A stretch of DNA of 18,698 nt from positions 1-18,698 of the forward strand of contig UQPY01000036.1 in assembly GCA_900542965.1 (NCBI GenBank), written 5' to 3'. Below the pieces are notes generated by a model. It made no database searches and was not told the origin of the DNA. It saw only the letters and a list, made by a program, of their open reading frames with translations. Origin of the DNA: an uncultured Collinsella sp. (GTDB taxonomy: Bacteria > Actinomycetota > Coriobacteriia > Coriobacteriales > Coriobacteriaceae). The translations under genes and the position numbers were made by a program. Positions 1 to 8,390 of this stretch are shown here, piece after piece (position 1 is the stretch's first letter; the number at the start of each line of letters is the position of its first letter).

Positions 1-8
1 CGATTTAA

Positions 9-233
9 AACAAATCCCGCGAGAACGAAAAAGGCGGAATAGATGTGCAGCTGCGTAGCGGCATTCTTATTCATTTGGCACTTCCATCAACTGATTTTGT
101 CGGGCCGCTCGCTACCGACTCGAAGCCTGAAGAGTTCACAGTTGATGTGAAGAGCGGTAAAGCTTTTGTACAGGGTATCAATGGAATACATCCGAAGCGT
201 TTTCGGCAGTATCATCGGCGAAGGCGGGATTAG
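9..233 (+). other. Unassigned open frame at the contig edge
   Basis: From base 9 an open frame runs to a TAG at 231-233, with an in-frame TAA at 6-8. A GTG at 45 could start a 62-residue product. Up to about base 177 the predicted peptide looks protein-like (for example GPLATDSKPEEFTVDVKSGK), but the last 18 or so codons are antisense to the DUF3284 gene and turn Arg-rich, as shadow frames do. I see no convincing ribosome binding site and do not recognise a family. It could be the degraded 3' end of a gene lying off the left edge, or chance. Confidence 0.2.
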
Positions 234-687
234 CCTTTACGCGGCGCTCACCCTCGATGTATTTGACGATTTGATCAATCGTCTGGTTGGCGTGGCCCTT
301 GAGCTTGCGCTCATAGAAGAAGAGGCCGAGCTTGCCGCGCGTGCCAGACGTGTTGCCACCCACACCCTGAAAATCCTCGGTATAGGTGAGCTCGCAGGCA
401 CCATCGCCAGCAGGTGCAACCTCATAGCGCATGGTATTGATGCCCGCCGCATACTGAAAACGGACCTCATAGAGACACGGGTAGTCAAAGTGCTTGATCT
501 TAACCTTGATCGCCGTGCCCTTGGCCTTGCCTTTTGCGGACTGGGCGCGCTTCTCGTACTTATAGCCGTTGAGCTTGTTGCGGCTGGGACGCTTGCCCGT
601 GGCGTTCTCGATATCCTGCATGATGGACCCCGCCAGAGCGTCAAAAAGCTCCTCCGGCGTCACCTTAAGCGTTTTGGTGAGCTGCAT
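178..687 (-). CDS. DUF3284 family protein
   Basis: A 169-residue soluble protein. The N-terminus (MQLTKTLKVTPEELFDAL) followed by ATGKRPSRNKLNGYKYEK matches what I recall of the DUF3284 family: small proteins, common in Firmicutes and gut actinobacteria, of unknown function and probably a START-like ligand-binding fold. The middle is beta-rich (TAIKVKIKHFDYPCLYEVRF, then RYEVAPAGDGACELTYTEDF), ending in a basic segment and a helix (NQTIDQIVKYIEGERR). The tail after residue 150 is longer than the core family needs and looks disordered. The ATG at 685-687 is chosen because AAGGAGCC lies 3 to 10 bases upstream on its strand. It is probably transcribed alone from a TACAAT -10 box. In other genomes the family often sits near sugar-uptake genes, but no such gene is next to it here. 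Confidence 0.72.
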   Translation of the reverse strand: MQLTKTLKVTPEELFDALAGSIMQDIENATGKRPSRNKLNGYKYEKRAQSAKGKAKGTAIKVKIKHFDYPCLYEVRFQYAAGINTMRYEVAPAGDGACELTYTEDFQGVGGNTSGTRGKLGLFFYERKLKGHANQTIDQIVKYIEGERRVKANPAFADDTAENASDVFH

Positions 688-720
688 GATGGCTCCTTAT
701 TCGTTTGAACCGTTCGAGCC

Positions 721-726
721 ATTGTA
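721..726 (-). promoter_or_regulatory. Candidate -10 box of the DUF3284 gene
   Basis: TACAAT on the minus strand, about 34 bases before the start codon. No good -35 hexamer lies 16 to 18 bases upstream, so this is only a partial promoter call. Confidence 0.4.
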
Positions 727-773
727 CCGCCCCAGGCTCTCCCATGCGTTGCGGTGCCATTTGGACGATCGAG

Positions 774-815
774 GGCTTTACGTCCGCAAAACTAACCAAA
801 TAGCACCGTAAAGCC
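774..815. repeat. 9-bp inverted repeat after addA
   Basis: GGCTTTACG (774-782) and CGTAAAGCC (807-815) are perfect complements around a 24-base spacer. The repeat begins on the addA side within 10 bases of the addA stop and lies before the DUF3284 promoter. It has no T-run, so it is not a classical intrinsic terminator. It could be a weak terminator of addBA or a regulator site for the DUF3284 gene. Confidence 0.5.
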
Positions 816-823
816 TGAGATGG

Positions 824-3800
824 CTAGAGGTTGTAGGTGACCACTTGGGGTTCGGCGGGTTCGACGAAGATGGCTGGATCGGCCTGTTCCACGCGGACGA
901 ACTTGACCGTCACGGCCTCAAAGCCCGCCTTGTGCAGAACATCAGCGTAGACGCGCGCCTGCAGGGCATGCTTCTCCTGCAGCTGTTCCGGCGTCTCGTC
1001 CGGCGTGCCGCCCGTCTTGTAGTCGATGACCAGCGCGCATGACGAATCCGCCGGGTTCGTCGCCAAAGCGTCGATGGCGCCCTCGGCATATGCACCGTAG
1101 CGAGCGATGTCCTCGTCCTCGCAGCCCAGCGAAAAGAACGGCACCTCGGCGCGAACGCACGGCCACGCGAGCAGGTCGGCACGAACAGCCGACTTGAGCC
1201 AGCGGTCCAGGGCAACGTCGAAGCGCTCGCGCTGCTCCGGCGTCAGGCACCACAGGCGCGTCAGTGCATCGGCACGCTCAGCGGGCAGCGCATCGGCACC
1301 CATCTCGATCAGCCACTGGCAGGCGGCGTGGAAGGCCGAACCCAAGGCCATGGGATTGCCGACGGGCTCGACAGCAGCCACGTCTGCATCGGCCATCTCC
1401 GAGCCATCCGACTCTGCATCATCGCCGGACTCATCCATGGGAACACGAGCCTCGGCGGCACGGTCTTCCGTCTCGGCATGGAGTGCCGCGGCGATTGACG
1501 AGTAGCTATACGAGTCACGCGCCGGGAACGGACAGATGCCCATGCGCACGCCCACTGCCTGGGGATACACAAGCTCAAACGAATCGGGCTTGGGGTCGGC
1601 AGGACCGGGGACGATTGTACTGGCCGAATCGTCGGCAGCATCTGTATCGACATCGCCACGAACGAGCCTGCCCTCGGCATCTAGCGAAGCGTTGGCCTCA
1701 AACGCCTGCTCGCCAAAGGTAAAGTCCGAAAGCGAAATGAGCTCGTAGTCGCCCGGTTGGGAGTTGTCGAACACCAGGCGGTCGGCATCGAGCTGCGGCA
1801 TGTCCAGAGCGTCGGTCGGCAAAATACGGCGCAGAACGTCGTAAGTCAGATCGGTCTCGACGTCGAAGGTCGGCGCCGTCACCTTGCCGCGGCTCACGCC
1901 GGCATCCATCGCCAAGATCACCAGCTCGCGCGCACGCGTCATGGCGACATAGAGCAGACGAGCCCGCTCCTCGAACGAAAGCTGCAGGTCGTCGTTGCGC
2001 AGGCGAACGAATGCCTCGGCGGGAGAACCCGTCGCACAGACGTCCTCCATGAGCTCCGGCGGCAGCCACAGCGACGTGCCCTTGCCCTTAAACGCGTGCT
2101 CAAACTGCTTTTTGACGTCGTCGCCCTTCACAAAGGTACCGTCGGCAAGCTTAACGCCGTCGAAGCGTGCCGGCAGTGCCACGACCTGCGCTCCGCCCTC
2201 GACGCGACCCATCTGTGCCGCACCCGAGGACTTACGCACGCCAAAGCACTCGGCGACCGCCACGACCGGATATTCCAGACCCTTGGAGGCATGCACCGTC
2301 ATGATGCGCACCGCGCCGTCGCCTTCCTCGTTGAGGGCACCCGGGGCTTCCTTGCCCGCCAAGAAGCGGTCAAAGGCCAGCGCGATGGAACGCGGCGAGT
2401 TGCCGAACTCGGCCTCTGCCTCGGCCACGGCGTCGAGCGCCTTGAGCACGTTGGCGGCAATGGCCTTGCCCTCGGGGCCGCGCTTCGCCAGGCGCACGAA
2501 CCAGCCGGAGGCGTTGACAGTATCGCGCGCGATGGCGGCGAACGAATCGCGGCCCACGCGACGAAGCGCATACCGCAGCACCTCGCGGGCGCGCGTCACG
2601 AGCGGCAAGTCTTGCAAACCCGGCACATCGGAATCGCTCATGATGCCCGCATCGATGTTGCGGCGCGAGGTCTCCCCCGTCTGATCGTCAAGCTTGGTCG
2701 CCAGCGCCAAAAACTCCTGGGCGCCCAGCGCAAACATCGGCGATGCCAGCAGCGGCATGAGGCCCTGCGCCGTATCGGCCGGATTGGCAAGCGTGCAGAC
2801 TAGGGCGCGCACCGTCTGCACCTCGGCAGCCTGCGCAAAAACCGAGCCGCCCGCGATGACGCAGTCGAGCCCCTGGTTGCGGAAAGCCTGGGCATAGACA
2901 TCGGCATTGGTCATGCGCCCCAGCAGCAGCACCATACCGCCCTGGGGCTGGCCCGCTTTAACGAGTGCTTGGAATCGCTCCGCAATCGCGCGAGCTTTCG
3001 CCTGCGTTCGCTCCTGCGTACTGCCACCGGCAACGAAGATCGCCTGGCGGCGCGATGCCTTCGCCTTGAGCTTGTCCTCGCGTTTGTCGCTCGGTTCAAG
3101 ATCCAAGAACCCCTGCATCAAACCACCGGTGTCGCCGTCAAAGACGCGCGCTACGTAGCGCAACACCTCGTCGTGGCTGCGGAAGTTGCGCACGAGTTTG
3201 ACGAGTTCGCCAGCGGGGGCATCGGACGCGGCAGCCGTCTCGGACGCAGCAGAGGAGCCCACCTTGCGCTCCTGGCGACGGAATACCTCGACCTCGGCAC
3301 CACGAAAGCGGTAGATCGACTGCTGCGCATCGCCTACGGTGCACAGCGCGCGCTCCCCCGCGCCCGTCAGGTAACGAATCAAATCGACCTGCATCTGATC
3401 GGTGTCCTGGAACTCATCGATCATGACCATCTTAAAGCGACCCTCATAGGCCGCTCGGATGGCGGGATAATCGCGCAGCGCCTCGTACGCCATGCGCAGC
3501 AGGTCGTTGTTATCAAGCGCGGACTGGCCGGCCTTGAGCGCACGGTACTCCGCCTCCACAGCACGAGCAAGCCCCACCAGCGCATCAAGCGCGGGACCAC
3601 CACAGGCCAGCACGATATTGATAAATGCATCGGCAGCCTCGGCCTTGAGCAGCTCCACCTGTTCCTTAGGGAACGCCTTGCTCGCCCGAGGCATGCTGCA
3701 CGACATCATGAGTCGCGCCGCATCCTCCATCGTTTTGCCGCTCGCCTCGAACGCGTCGATGGCGTCGAGCGCCACCTGCGCTTTCTCGGTCGCGGCCTTG

Positions 3801-4456
3801 CTCGCACCCAACGCCGCGCGATAGGCGTCGGCAAGCGCAGAGGTGTCAGCCTGGCCGCGTGCCACGCACACATCGTCCATGCCGCCCGGCAGCTGGCTCG
3901 ATAGCTCCAGCAGGTCGCGCACCAGCCCTTTGATGGTGGTACCGGCGCCAAACGGCCCGCCCTCGCCCGCCATGGGATACCAAGCGTAGAGGGCCTTAAG
4001 CGGGGCGGCGAGCTCAGGCGCGGCATCGGGCGCCGTCGCGCGCCCCAGCACATGCTCGACAGCCTGATCCATAAGCTCATCGGTATCGGTAAGCACCGTG
4101 AACTCGGGATCGATGCCCAGCTCCAGCGCGTGCGCGCGCAGGATACGCGAACACATGCCGTGAATGGTCGAGATCCAAGCGTCGTCGACGGTCAGGGCCT
4201 CTTCGTCCATACCCTCGTCGATAAGCGCACGGCGCACGCGGTCGCAAATCTCGGCCGCGGCATCTTTGGTAAAGGTAATGGCGAGCACCTGGTCCAGATG
4301 CTCAACGAACGGACCGGATTCGGGCGAGAGCGCGTAGACGATGCGGCGCGTGAGGGTAAAGGTCTTGCCCGAACCGGCACCTGCCGAAACAAACAGCGGA
4401 CGGTCGAGCGTTTTGACGATCTGCAGCTGTTGCGGCATCAAAGTCGAAAGATCCAT
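824..4456 (-). CDS. addA: ATP-dependent helicase/nuclease subunit A (AddA)
   Basis: A 1210-residue UvrD/RecB-like superfamily 1A helicase fused to a C-terminal RecB-type nuclease. With AddB it unwinds and resects double-strand breaks to start RecA-dependent recombination. Visible motifs: a Q-motif (LMPQQLQIV) near residue 6, Walker A AGAGSGKT at 25-32, Walker B IDEFQDTD at 346-353, helicase motifs around residue 370 (GDAQQSIYRFRGA), a late helicase motif VRIMTVHASKGLEYP near 715-730, and the nuclease core VIDYKTGG near 1145 followed by LQARVYADVL. Length fits the family. The start lies three bases after the addB stop. Its Shine-Dalgarno AAGGAGGGA is embedded in the last codons of addB, so translation is probably coupled. 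An acidic, low-complexity linker (around residues 1000-1040) precedes the nuclease domain. Confidence 0.95.
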   Translation of the reverse strand: MDLSTLMPQQLQIVKTLDRPLFVSAGAGSGKTFTLTRRIVYALSPESGPFVEHLDQVLAITFTKDAAAEICDRVRRALIDEGMDEEALTVDDAWISTIHGMCSRILRAHALELGIDPEFTVLTDTDELMDQAVEHVLGRATAPDAAPELAAPLKALYAWYPMAGEGGPFGAGTTIKGLVRDLLELSSQLPGGMDDVCVARGQADTSALADAYRAALGASKAATEKAQVALDAIDAFEASGKTMEDAARLMMSCSMPRASKAFPKEQVELLKAEAADAFINIVLACGGPALDALVGLARAVEAEYRALKAGQSALDNNDLLRMAYEALRDYPAIRAAYEGRFKMVMIDEFQDTDQMQVDLIRYLTGAGERALCTVGDAQQSIYRFRGAEVEVFRRQERKVGSSAASETAAASDAPAGELVKLVRNFRSHDEVLRYVARVFDGDTGGLMQGFLDLEPSDKREDKLKAKASRRQAIFVAGGSTQERTQAKARAIAERFQALVKAGQPQGGMVLLLGRMTNADVYAQAFRNQGLDCVIAGGSVFAQAAEVQTVRALVCTLANPADTAQGLMPLLASPMFALGAQEFLALATKLDDQTGETSRRNIDAGIMSDSDVPGLQDLPLVTRAREVLRYALRRVGRDSFAAIARDTVNASGWFVRLAKRGPEGKAIAANVLKALDAVAEAEAEFGNSPRSIALAFDRFLAGKEAPGALNEEGDGAVRIMTVHASKGLEYPVVAVAECFGVRKSSGAAQMGRVEGGAQVVALPARFDGVKLADGTFVKGDDVKKQFEHAFKGKGTSLWLPPELMEDVCATGSPAEAFVRLRNDDLQLSFEERARLLYVAMTRARELVILAMDAGVSRGKVTAPTFDVETDLTYDVLRRILPTDALDMPQLDADRLVFDNSQPGDYELISLSDFTFGEQAFEANASLDAEGRLVRGDVDTDAADDSASTIVPGPADPKPDSFELVYPQAVGVRMGICPFPARDSYSYSSIAAALHAETEDRAAEARVPMDESGDDAESDGSEMADADVAAVEPVGNPMALGSAFHAACQWLIEMGADALPAERADALTRLWCLTPEQRERFDVALDRWLKSAVRADLLAWPCVRAEVPFFSLGCEDEDIARYGAYAEGAIDALATNPADSSCALVIDYKTGGTPDETPEQLQEKHALQARVYADVLHKAGFEAVTVKFVRVEQADPAIFVEPAEPQVVTYNL

Positions 4457-4459
4457 GGT

Positions 4460-7400
4460 CTACACGTCCCTCCTTACAAACGTTCCTTCGTGGTTATACG
4501 AGCAGCGCGCATGCACGGCCTGAGCCGACGTCGGGTCGACGGCGGCAACGTTGCCTGCCTCGAGCTCGCGTAGGCGCTCGGCAATGCCGGTCTCCACGCG
4601 ATCGAGCAGCGCATCGAAGTCCATGCTGCCACCCTCGCCGGGGAAACCTTTCTTAAGGCCCGGGATGCGACCGTCGCCGCGCTCTTCCTCGAGCAGCTCG
4701 GTGCTCGCGGCGCCGCGCAACGCCGGCTTGCCGCCCTTGGTCGAAAAATAGAGCGCGGCGCGGGTATCCAGATCCAGCGCCCGACGCATGGCCTGCGCGT
4801 AGATGAGTGTCTGGGTATGGGGCGGCAGCCAGCGCGGGTCGTCGATGGGGGCCTCGCCCGACTCCTCGTCGCGCACCGTGGGGTCGGCGAGCTTAAACTC
4901 CTCGACACCCGAACGATGCTTATAGTCGATTACCACGGCGCGATTCTCGGCATCCACATCAACGCGGTCGATGCGCCCGCCAAGCGGCCAGCCGGCATAC
5001 TCGACCTTAAGCTCATTAAAGGCGAACTCAAGGTAGCGCGGGGCAAAGGGTGCAAGCGCCTCGGACTCGTAGGCAAGCACGCCCTCCAGCTGCGGCAAAA
5101 TCTCGGCCACCTGGCGCTCCTCCACTGGAGAGAGCGGCACCAGCGGGCCCTCGGTACCGCGCTTGCCGGCGTGCTCGGCCAGGGTCTCGGCAAAGACCTC
5201 GTGCAGCAGCTCCTTCGCGCGCGGCAGATTCATGGGCGTCACGCGCTCCATGCCCACCTGGGGCAGACGGGCATGCAAGTGCTCCAGCACGTCATGGACA
5301 AAGTTGCCCTTCTCCATGTTGCCAAAGCCGGCGTCGATCGACTGGGGTTTGACGCGATACGAGACGAACCAGCACAGCGGGCAGGTGGAATAGGCCTCGA
5401 TCTGCGAGGCGGACGTCAGGCGCGGCACAAGCGGCGCGCCCTCGCCCTCGCCGTCACGACGGCGCAGGACCAAATACGGCACGGCCTCATCGCTCAGATG
5501 CTGAGGAGCTTCGCAGGTCACGCGCTCGCGCCTAAGACCTTCGCCTGCCGCGGGATCGAAGTCCCTTACGATATCGCCCTCACCCACGCACTTCGCCTTG
5601 TCGGCGCCAGCGGCCTTAGCGTTGTCAGCAGTCTTGTCGGCGTCAGCGGCCTTAGCATCGTTAGCGGCCTCGGCATGCGCCCGCAACTCGGTCCACACGG
5701 CCGCCGGATAGCACTCGCGCGCTTGACGATCGTGGGTCACACGGGCGAGCGCAACCGGACCACGCGACGCTTGCATCGCGCGGCCAAAGCGTGCGCGCAG
5801 CAAGGCCGCAGGCTCAAGCGTCACGCCCTCGCGACCAAGGCTCGCCGTCAGCGTGGCCAGTGGCCCCTCCTCGTGTGAGAGCGGATAGCTGTCCAGATCG
5901 ACATCGGCAAACAGCACGGCATCGTAGCTGCCGGGGCGCAGAGCCGCCGCATCGGCAAGCGAAGCAAAACGAACCTGAGCACGTGGCGCACGGTCAACCT
6001 CGTAGGTCTCGTAATCGTAGGCGGTGCTACGCTTGTCTACCTTGGTGCGAATGCCATCGAGCACGGGCACGGTCGCGGCCTGCGATACGTCGAGCGCGCG
6101 AGCATCGTTCATAAGGATGTCGATGACGTGGCGCAGCAGAGCCACCTCCGCCTGGCGACGGGCTTGGCCATCCAAGCTGCCCAGCGAGCGATCGGGCAAC
6201 GCCTCGGCAACGGCAAACATGGCCTTGAGCGCCGTCACGGGCTTGTCACGCCACAGCGCCTGGAACACGTCCGAAACCACACACGGCACGTTCTTAAACC
6301 AGTTCTCGTCGCTCGCCGCCTTGCGCACGCCCCTCACCTGGCCTTGGACGCTCTGCAGCAGGCTCTTAACGCCCGCGGTAGTCTTGCTGCGCGACAGGCG
6401 CATGTTCTTATCGAAGGTTCGCGCGCTGGCGGCATCGGCGCCCGAAAGCGGACTGTAGATCCAGTCGGTAAGCTCCGGCGCGGGCCACCATTCGGTCTTT
6501 GACGCCGTGAACTCATCGGCGGCCTTCATGCGCTCGATCAGGCCGGCAAGCGCCGCAAACTGCTTGCCCGCAATGGATTGGGAAAACGCCGTGAACTCAG
6601 TCGTCTCGGCCGCAATGTGACGCGCCGCCAAACGGGCAGCGAGTTCGCCGAACAGCTGGGGTGCCCGGGCGGAAACAACGAGCACACGCGTGGGGTCGGA
6701 GTTTGTCGCGGCGCCGTCGCGCGACACGGACTCCTCACATGCCGCGACCAGGTTCTCAAGAGCATCCACATAAGCGCGGGCGCGGGCATGGGGGCCGGCC
6801 ACCTCTATAAAAATAGGCCGAGCGGCAGGCACAGAAGCGGTCTCGGACGCGCCGGCGTTCTCCCCCAACGGGGCGGCCTCAAACAGCACACCGCGGGCAT
6901 CAAAGGCGGCAGCCAGGTCCTCGCGCATCGCCGCCTGCTCGCGGGCAAGCAGCACGACGACCTCTCCCCCATTGTTCGCCACGGCAGACAGTAACTCGAG
7001 CAGGCCGTGCGTAAACGACGTGATACCGCGCACGCATGCGGCGCGGGTGCACGCCGGCAGGTTATCGGCCAGGGCACCGGCCATAATGTCAGCCGCCTCG
7101 CAGGGCTCGACCATGTCTCGACGGTCCAAGCCGCTCGCATAGGCGCACAAAAGTTCAAACACGCGAGCCTCGGCGTCGCTTCTGGGCTTGGGCTTGCAAA
7201 CGTTGTCGCAGCAACGCTCGGCACCTGTCCCTGCCACACCCGGCAGCACATCGCGAGCCATACGCGCGAGCATACGCACCGTGCCCTGGCTGCGCGAAAG
7301 CGGCTGCAGGTCGGCGTCGTCGAGACGCGCTACCATGTCCGAAAACAGCATCTGGCGCTGCAGGTTGTCGACGAAACCGCGCCCGTCGCCCAAAAGCTCC

Positions 7401-7612
7401 CAAAGCGAGCGAAGCCACGATGTAGGCGTCTTGTAGTCAATACCCAGCGAAACGCCGGCTTCCGCCGCATCATGACGGCACAGGTCGAGCTCGGCAAACG
7501 CTGGCGCCAGCAGCACGGCGCGCCCATGGCGGGCAACAAGGTCGGCGAGCAGCGCCGCCTCGGCATCGCTCAAATCCGTGCCGGCATTGGTGGTATAGAT
7601 TCGAACAGGCAT
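4460..7612 (-). CDS. addB: ATP-dependent nuclease subunit B (AddB/RexB-like)
   Basis: A 1050-residue partner of AddA, first gene of the operon. The second RecB-type nuclease site is clear: GGRID at 878-882, VIDYKHRSG with Asp896 and Lys898, then QTLIYAQAMRRALD. The N-terminus (MPVRIYTTNAGTDL...) has no Walker A motif, unlike Bacillus AddB and more like streptococcal RexB, so this subunit probably does not bind ATP. The family holds an Fe-S cluster with one cysteine before and three after the nuclease motif. Here Cys744 (and Cys747) precede it, but the C-terminal segment (ARCSYNHEGTFVRRDV) has only Cys1037. A 12-residue Ala/Lys/Asp tandem repeat lies near residues 648-672. The ATG is preceded by GGAGGACC. 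Function rests on synteny with addA plus the nuclease motifs. Confidence 0.9.
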   Translation of the reverse strand: MPVRIYTTNAGTDLSDAEAALLADLVARHGRAVLLAPAFAELDLCRHDAAEAGVSLGIDYKTPTSWLRSLWELLGDGRGFVDNLQRQMLFSDMVARLDDADLQPLSRSQGTVRMLARMARDVLPGVAGTGAERCCDNVCKPKPRSDAEARVFELLCAYASGLDRRDMVEPCEAADIMAGALADNLPACTRAACVRGITSFTHGLLELLSAVANNGGEVVVLLAREQAAMREDLAAAFDARGVLFEAAPLGENAGASETASVPAARPIFIEVAGPHARARAYVDALENLVAACEESVSRDGAATNSDPTRVLVVSARAPQLFGELAARLAARHIAAETTEFTAFSQSIAGKQFAALAGLIERMKAADEFTASKTEWWPAPELTDWIYSPLSGADAASARTFDKNMRLSRSKTTAGVKSLLQSVQGQVRGVRKAASDENWFKNVPCVVSDVFQALWRDKPVTALKAMFAVAEALPDRSLGSLDGQARRQAEVALLRHVIDILMNDARALDVSQAATVPVLDGIRTKVDKRSTAYDYETYEVDRAPRAQVRFASLADAAALRPGSYDAVLFADVDLDSYPLSHEEGPLATLTASLGREGVTLEPAALLRARFGRAMQASRGPVALARVTHDRQARECYPAAVWTELRAHAEAANDAKAADADKTADNAKAAGADKAKCVGEGDIVRDFDPAAGEGLRRERVTCEAPQHLSDEAVPYLVLRRRDGEGEGAPLVPRLTSASQIEAYSTCPLCWFVSYRVKPQSIDAGFGNMEKGNFVHDVLEHLHARLPQVGMERVTPMNLPRAKELLHEVFAETLAEHAGKRGTEGPLVPLSPVEERQVAEILPQLEGVLAYESEALAPFAPRYLEFAFNELKVEYAGWPLGGRIDRVDVDAENRAVVIDYKHRSGVEEFKLADPTVRDEESGEAPIDDPRWLPPHTQTLIYAQAMRRALDLDTRAALYFSTKGGKPALRGAASTELLEEERGDGRIPGLKKGFPGEGGSMDFDALLDRVETGIAERLRELEAGNVAAVDPTSAQAVHARCSYNHEGTFVRRDV
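5598..5669. repeat. 36-bp in-frame tandem repeat inside addB
   Basis: Two imperfect 36-bp copies (5598-5633 and 5634-5669) both begin TTGTCGGCG on the plus strand and share AGCGGCCTTAGC. They encode two 12-residue units, AANDAKAADADK and TADNAKAAGADK, that look like a flexible linker. The region may vary in copy number between strains. Confidence 0.75.
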
Positions 7613-7661
7613 GGTCCTCCGCTCAAACTGTTCGCAATAATCAATGCATCCATCCTACCCG

Positions 7662-7699
7662 CCCACGCGGACAGATTTGCCCCACGCCAACAGATTTCC
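7662..7699. repeat. 19-bp tandem direct repeat upstream of addB
   Basis: CCCACGCGGACAGATTTGC (7662-7680) is followed directly by CCCACGCCAACAGATTTCC (7681-7699), identical at 16 of 19 positions. It lies about 50 bases before the addB start, between the terminator of the upstream gene and addB, where the addB promoter should be. I could not identify clear -35 and -10 boxes. Tandem sites for a regulator are one reading, an intergenic repeat family another. Confidence 0.6.
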
Positions 7700-7716
7700 T
7701 CCGTCCCCAAGGGATC

Positions 7717-7742
7717 AAAAAACCGCCCCCGAAGGGACGGTT
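7717..7742 (-). terminator. Intrinsic terminator of the TrpR/YerC-like gene
   Basis: On the minus strand, AACCGTCCC, loop TTC, then GGGGGCGGTT followed by a T-run. The stem has one mismatch. It sits about 27 bases beyond the stop codon. Confidence 0.75.
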
Positions 7743-7768
7743 CTGCGCAATTTATTTTTGCCGCTGGC

Positions 7769-8068
7769 CTACTCGCCATCCTCCAGTTTGATGAGGATCT
7801 TGCGATAGCCACCGTACTCGCCGTTGAGCGCCTTGGACACGCGGCTCACCGTGGTGGACGAAGCGCCGGTGCGGGCCTGAACCTCAACATAAGGCTCGCC
7901 CTCATCCAGATAGCGCGCAACCTGCAGACGTTGCGAAAGATCGCAGATCTCGCGCGGCGTGCAGATATCGGTCAAAAACGCTTGGATATCCTTCTCGTCA
8001 TCCAAAAGACTAAATGCGTGGACCAGCTGCTTGACATCAGGCTTGTCAAACATGTTCTCGATATTCAT
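7769..8068 (-). CDS. TrpR/YerC-YecD family DNA-binding protein
   Basis: A 99-residue protein matching the YerC/YecD branch of the TrpR-like helix-turn-helix superfamily. The conserved core is DICTPREICDLSQRLQVARYL (about residues 34-54, joined here by a five-helix fold), and the recognition region is EVQARTGASSTTVSRVSKAL (about 61-80). The natural ligand and targets of this branch are unknown to me; it should not be read as a tryptophan repressor. The ATG at 8066-8068 has GGCGGTGATC just upstream, nine of ten bases matching the extended Shine-Dalgarno GGAGGTGATC, though very close to the start. It is followed by its own terminator, so it is probably monocistronic and independent of addBA. Confidence 0.85.
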   Translation of the reverse strand: MNIENMFDKPDVKQLVHAFSLLDDEKDIQAFLTDICTPREICDLSQRLQVARYLDEGEPYVEVQARTGASSTTVSRVSKALNGEYGGYRKILIKLEDGE

Positions 8069-8390
8069 CGATCACCGCCAAACCCGCCAAAAGGCATCGA
8101 AGTTGATACTGACATCGGGCATCGTTCGCCCGTTCTATGCAATAGGGCAACGCCTGTGGCTTTTGCCCGTAGCAGTTTAGCACACCACCAAACTAAAGCG
8201 GCAAAACTCTCTGCCAGCGGCGCGTTTTCTAGGACGAACGCCGTTTTGAAACCGAATGCGCACGCAAGCTCCACGAATATCTGAGACAATGGGCGCCCAA
8301 ACAGGACCGTGCCCCGCACCCATCCAAGTTGCAAAGGCATGTGCCCCTTACGCTCCTTCACCACGCCATGCGCAAGAAAGGATTCACACC
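8069..8390. other. Divergent intergenic region
   Basis: 322 bases between the YerC-like gene and the holin-like gene, expected to hold both promoters. I see short inverted repeats (CGGGC/GCCCG near 8113-8129, and TTTAG/CTAAA near 8176-8197) and a GACAAT that could be a -10 box at 8286-8291 for the rightward gene. A 99-codon minus-strand frame spans it but has no family resemblance, and I do not call it. Confidence 0.4.

Noticed and set aside
1757..2803. 348-codon plus-strand frame inside addA
   Set aside because: Antisense shadow of a GC-rich gene with clear helicase motifs; composition is Arg/His-rich and nothing supports its expression.
7007..8284. 425-codon plus-strand frame across addB and the YerC-like gene
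   Set aside because: It runs antisense through two supported genes, a terminator and a promoter region; this is a high-GC shadow frame.
8065..8364. 99-codon minus-strand frame upstream of the YerC-like gene
   Set aside because: It overlaps the YerC-like start by four bases, but no family or binding site is visible and it fills the divergent promoter region. Not called.
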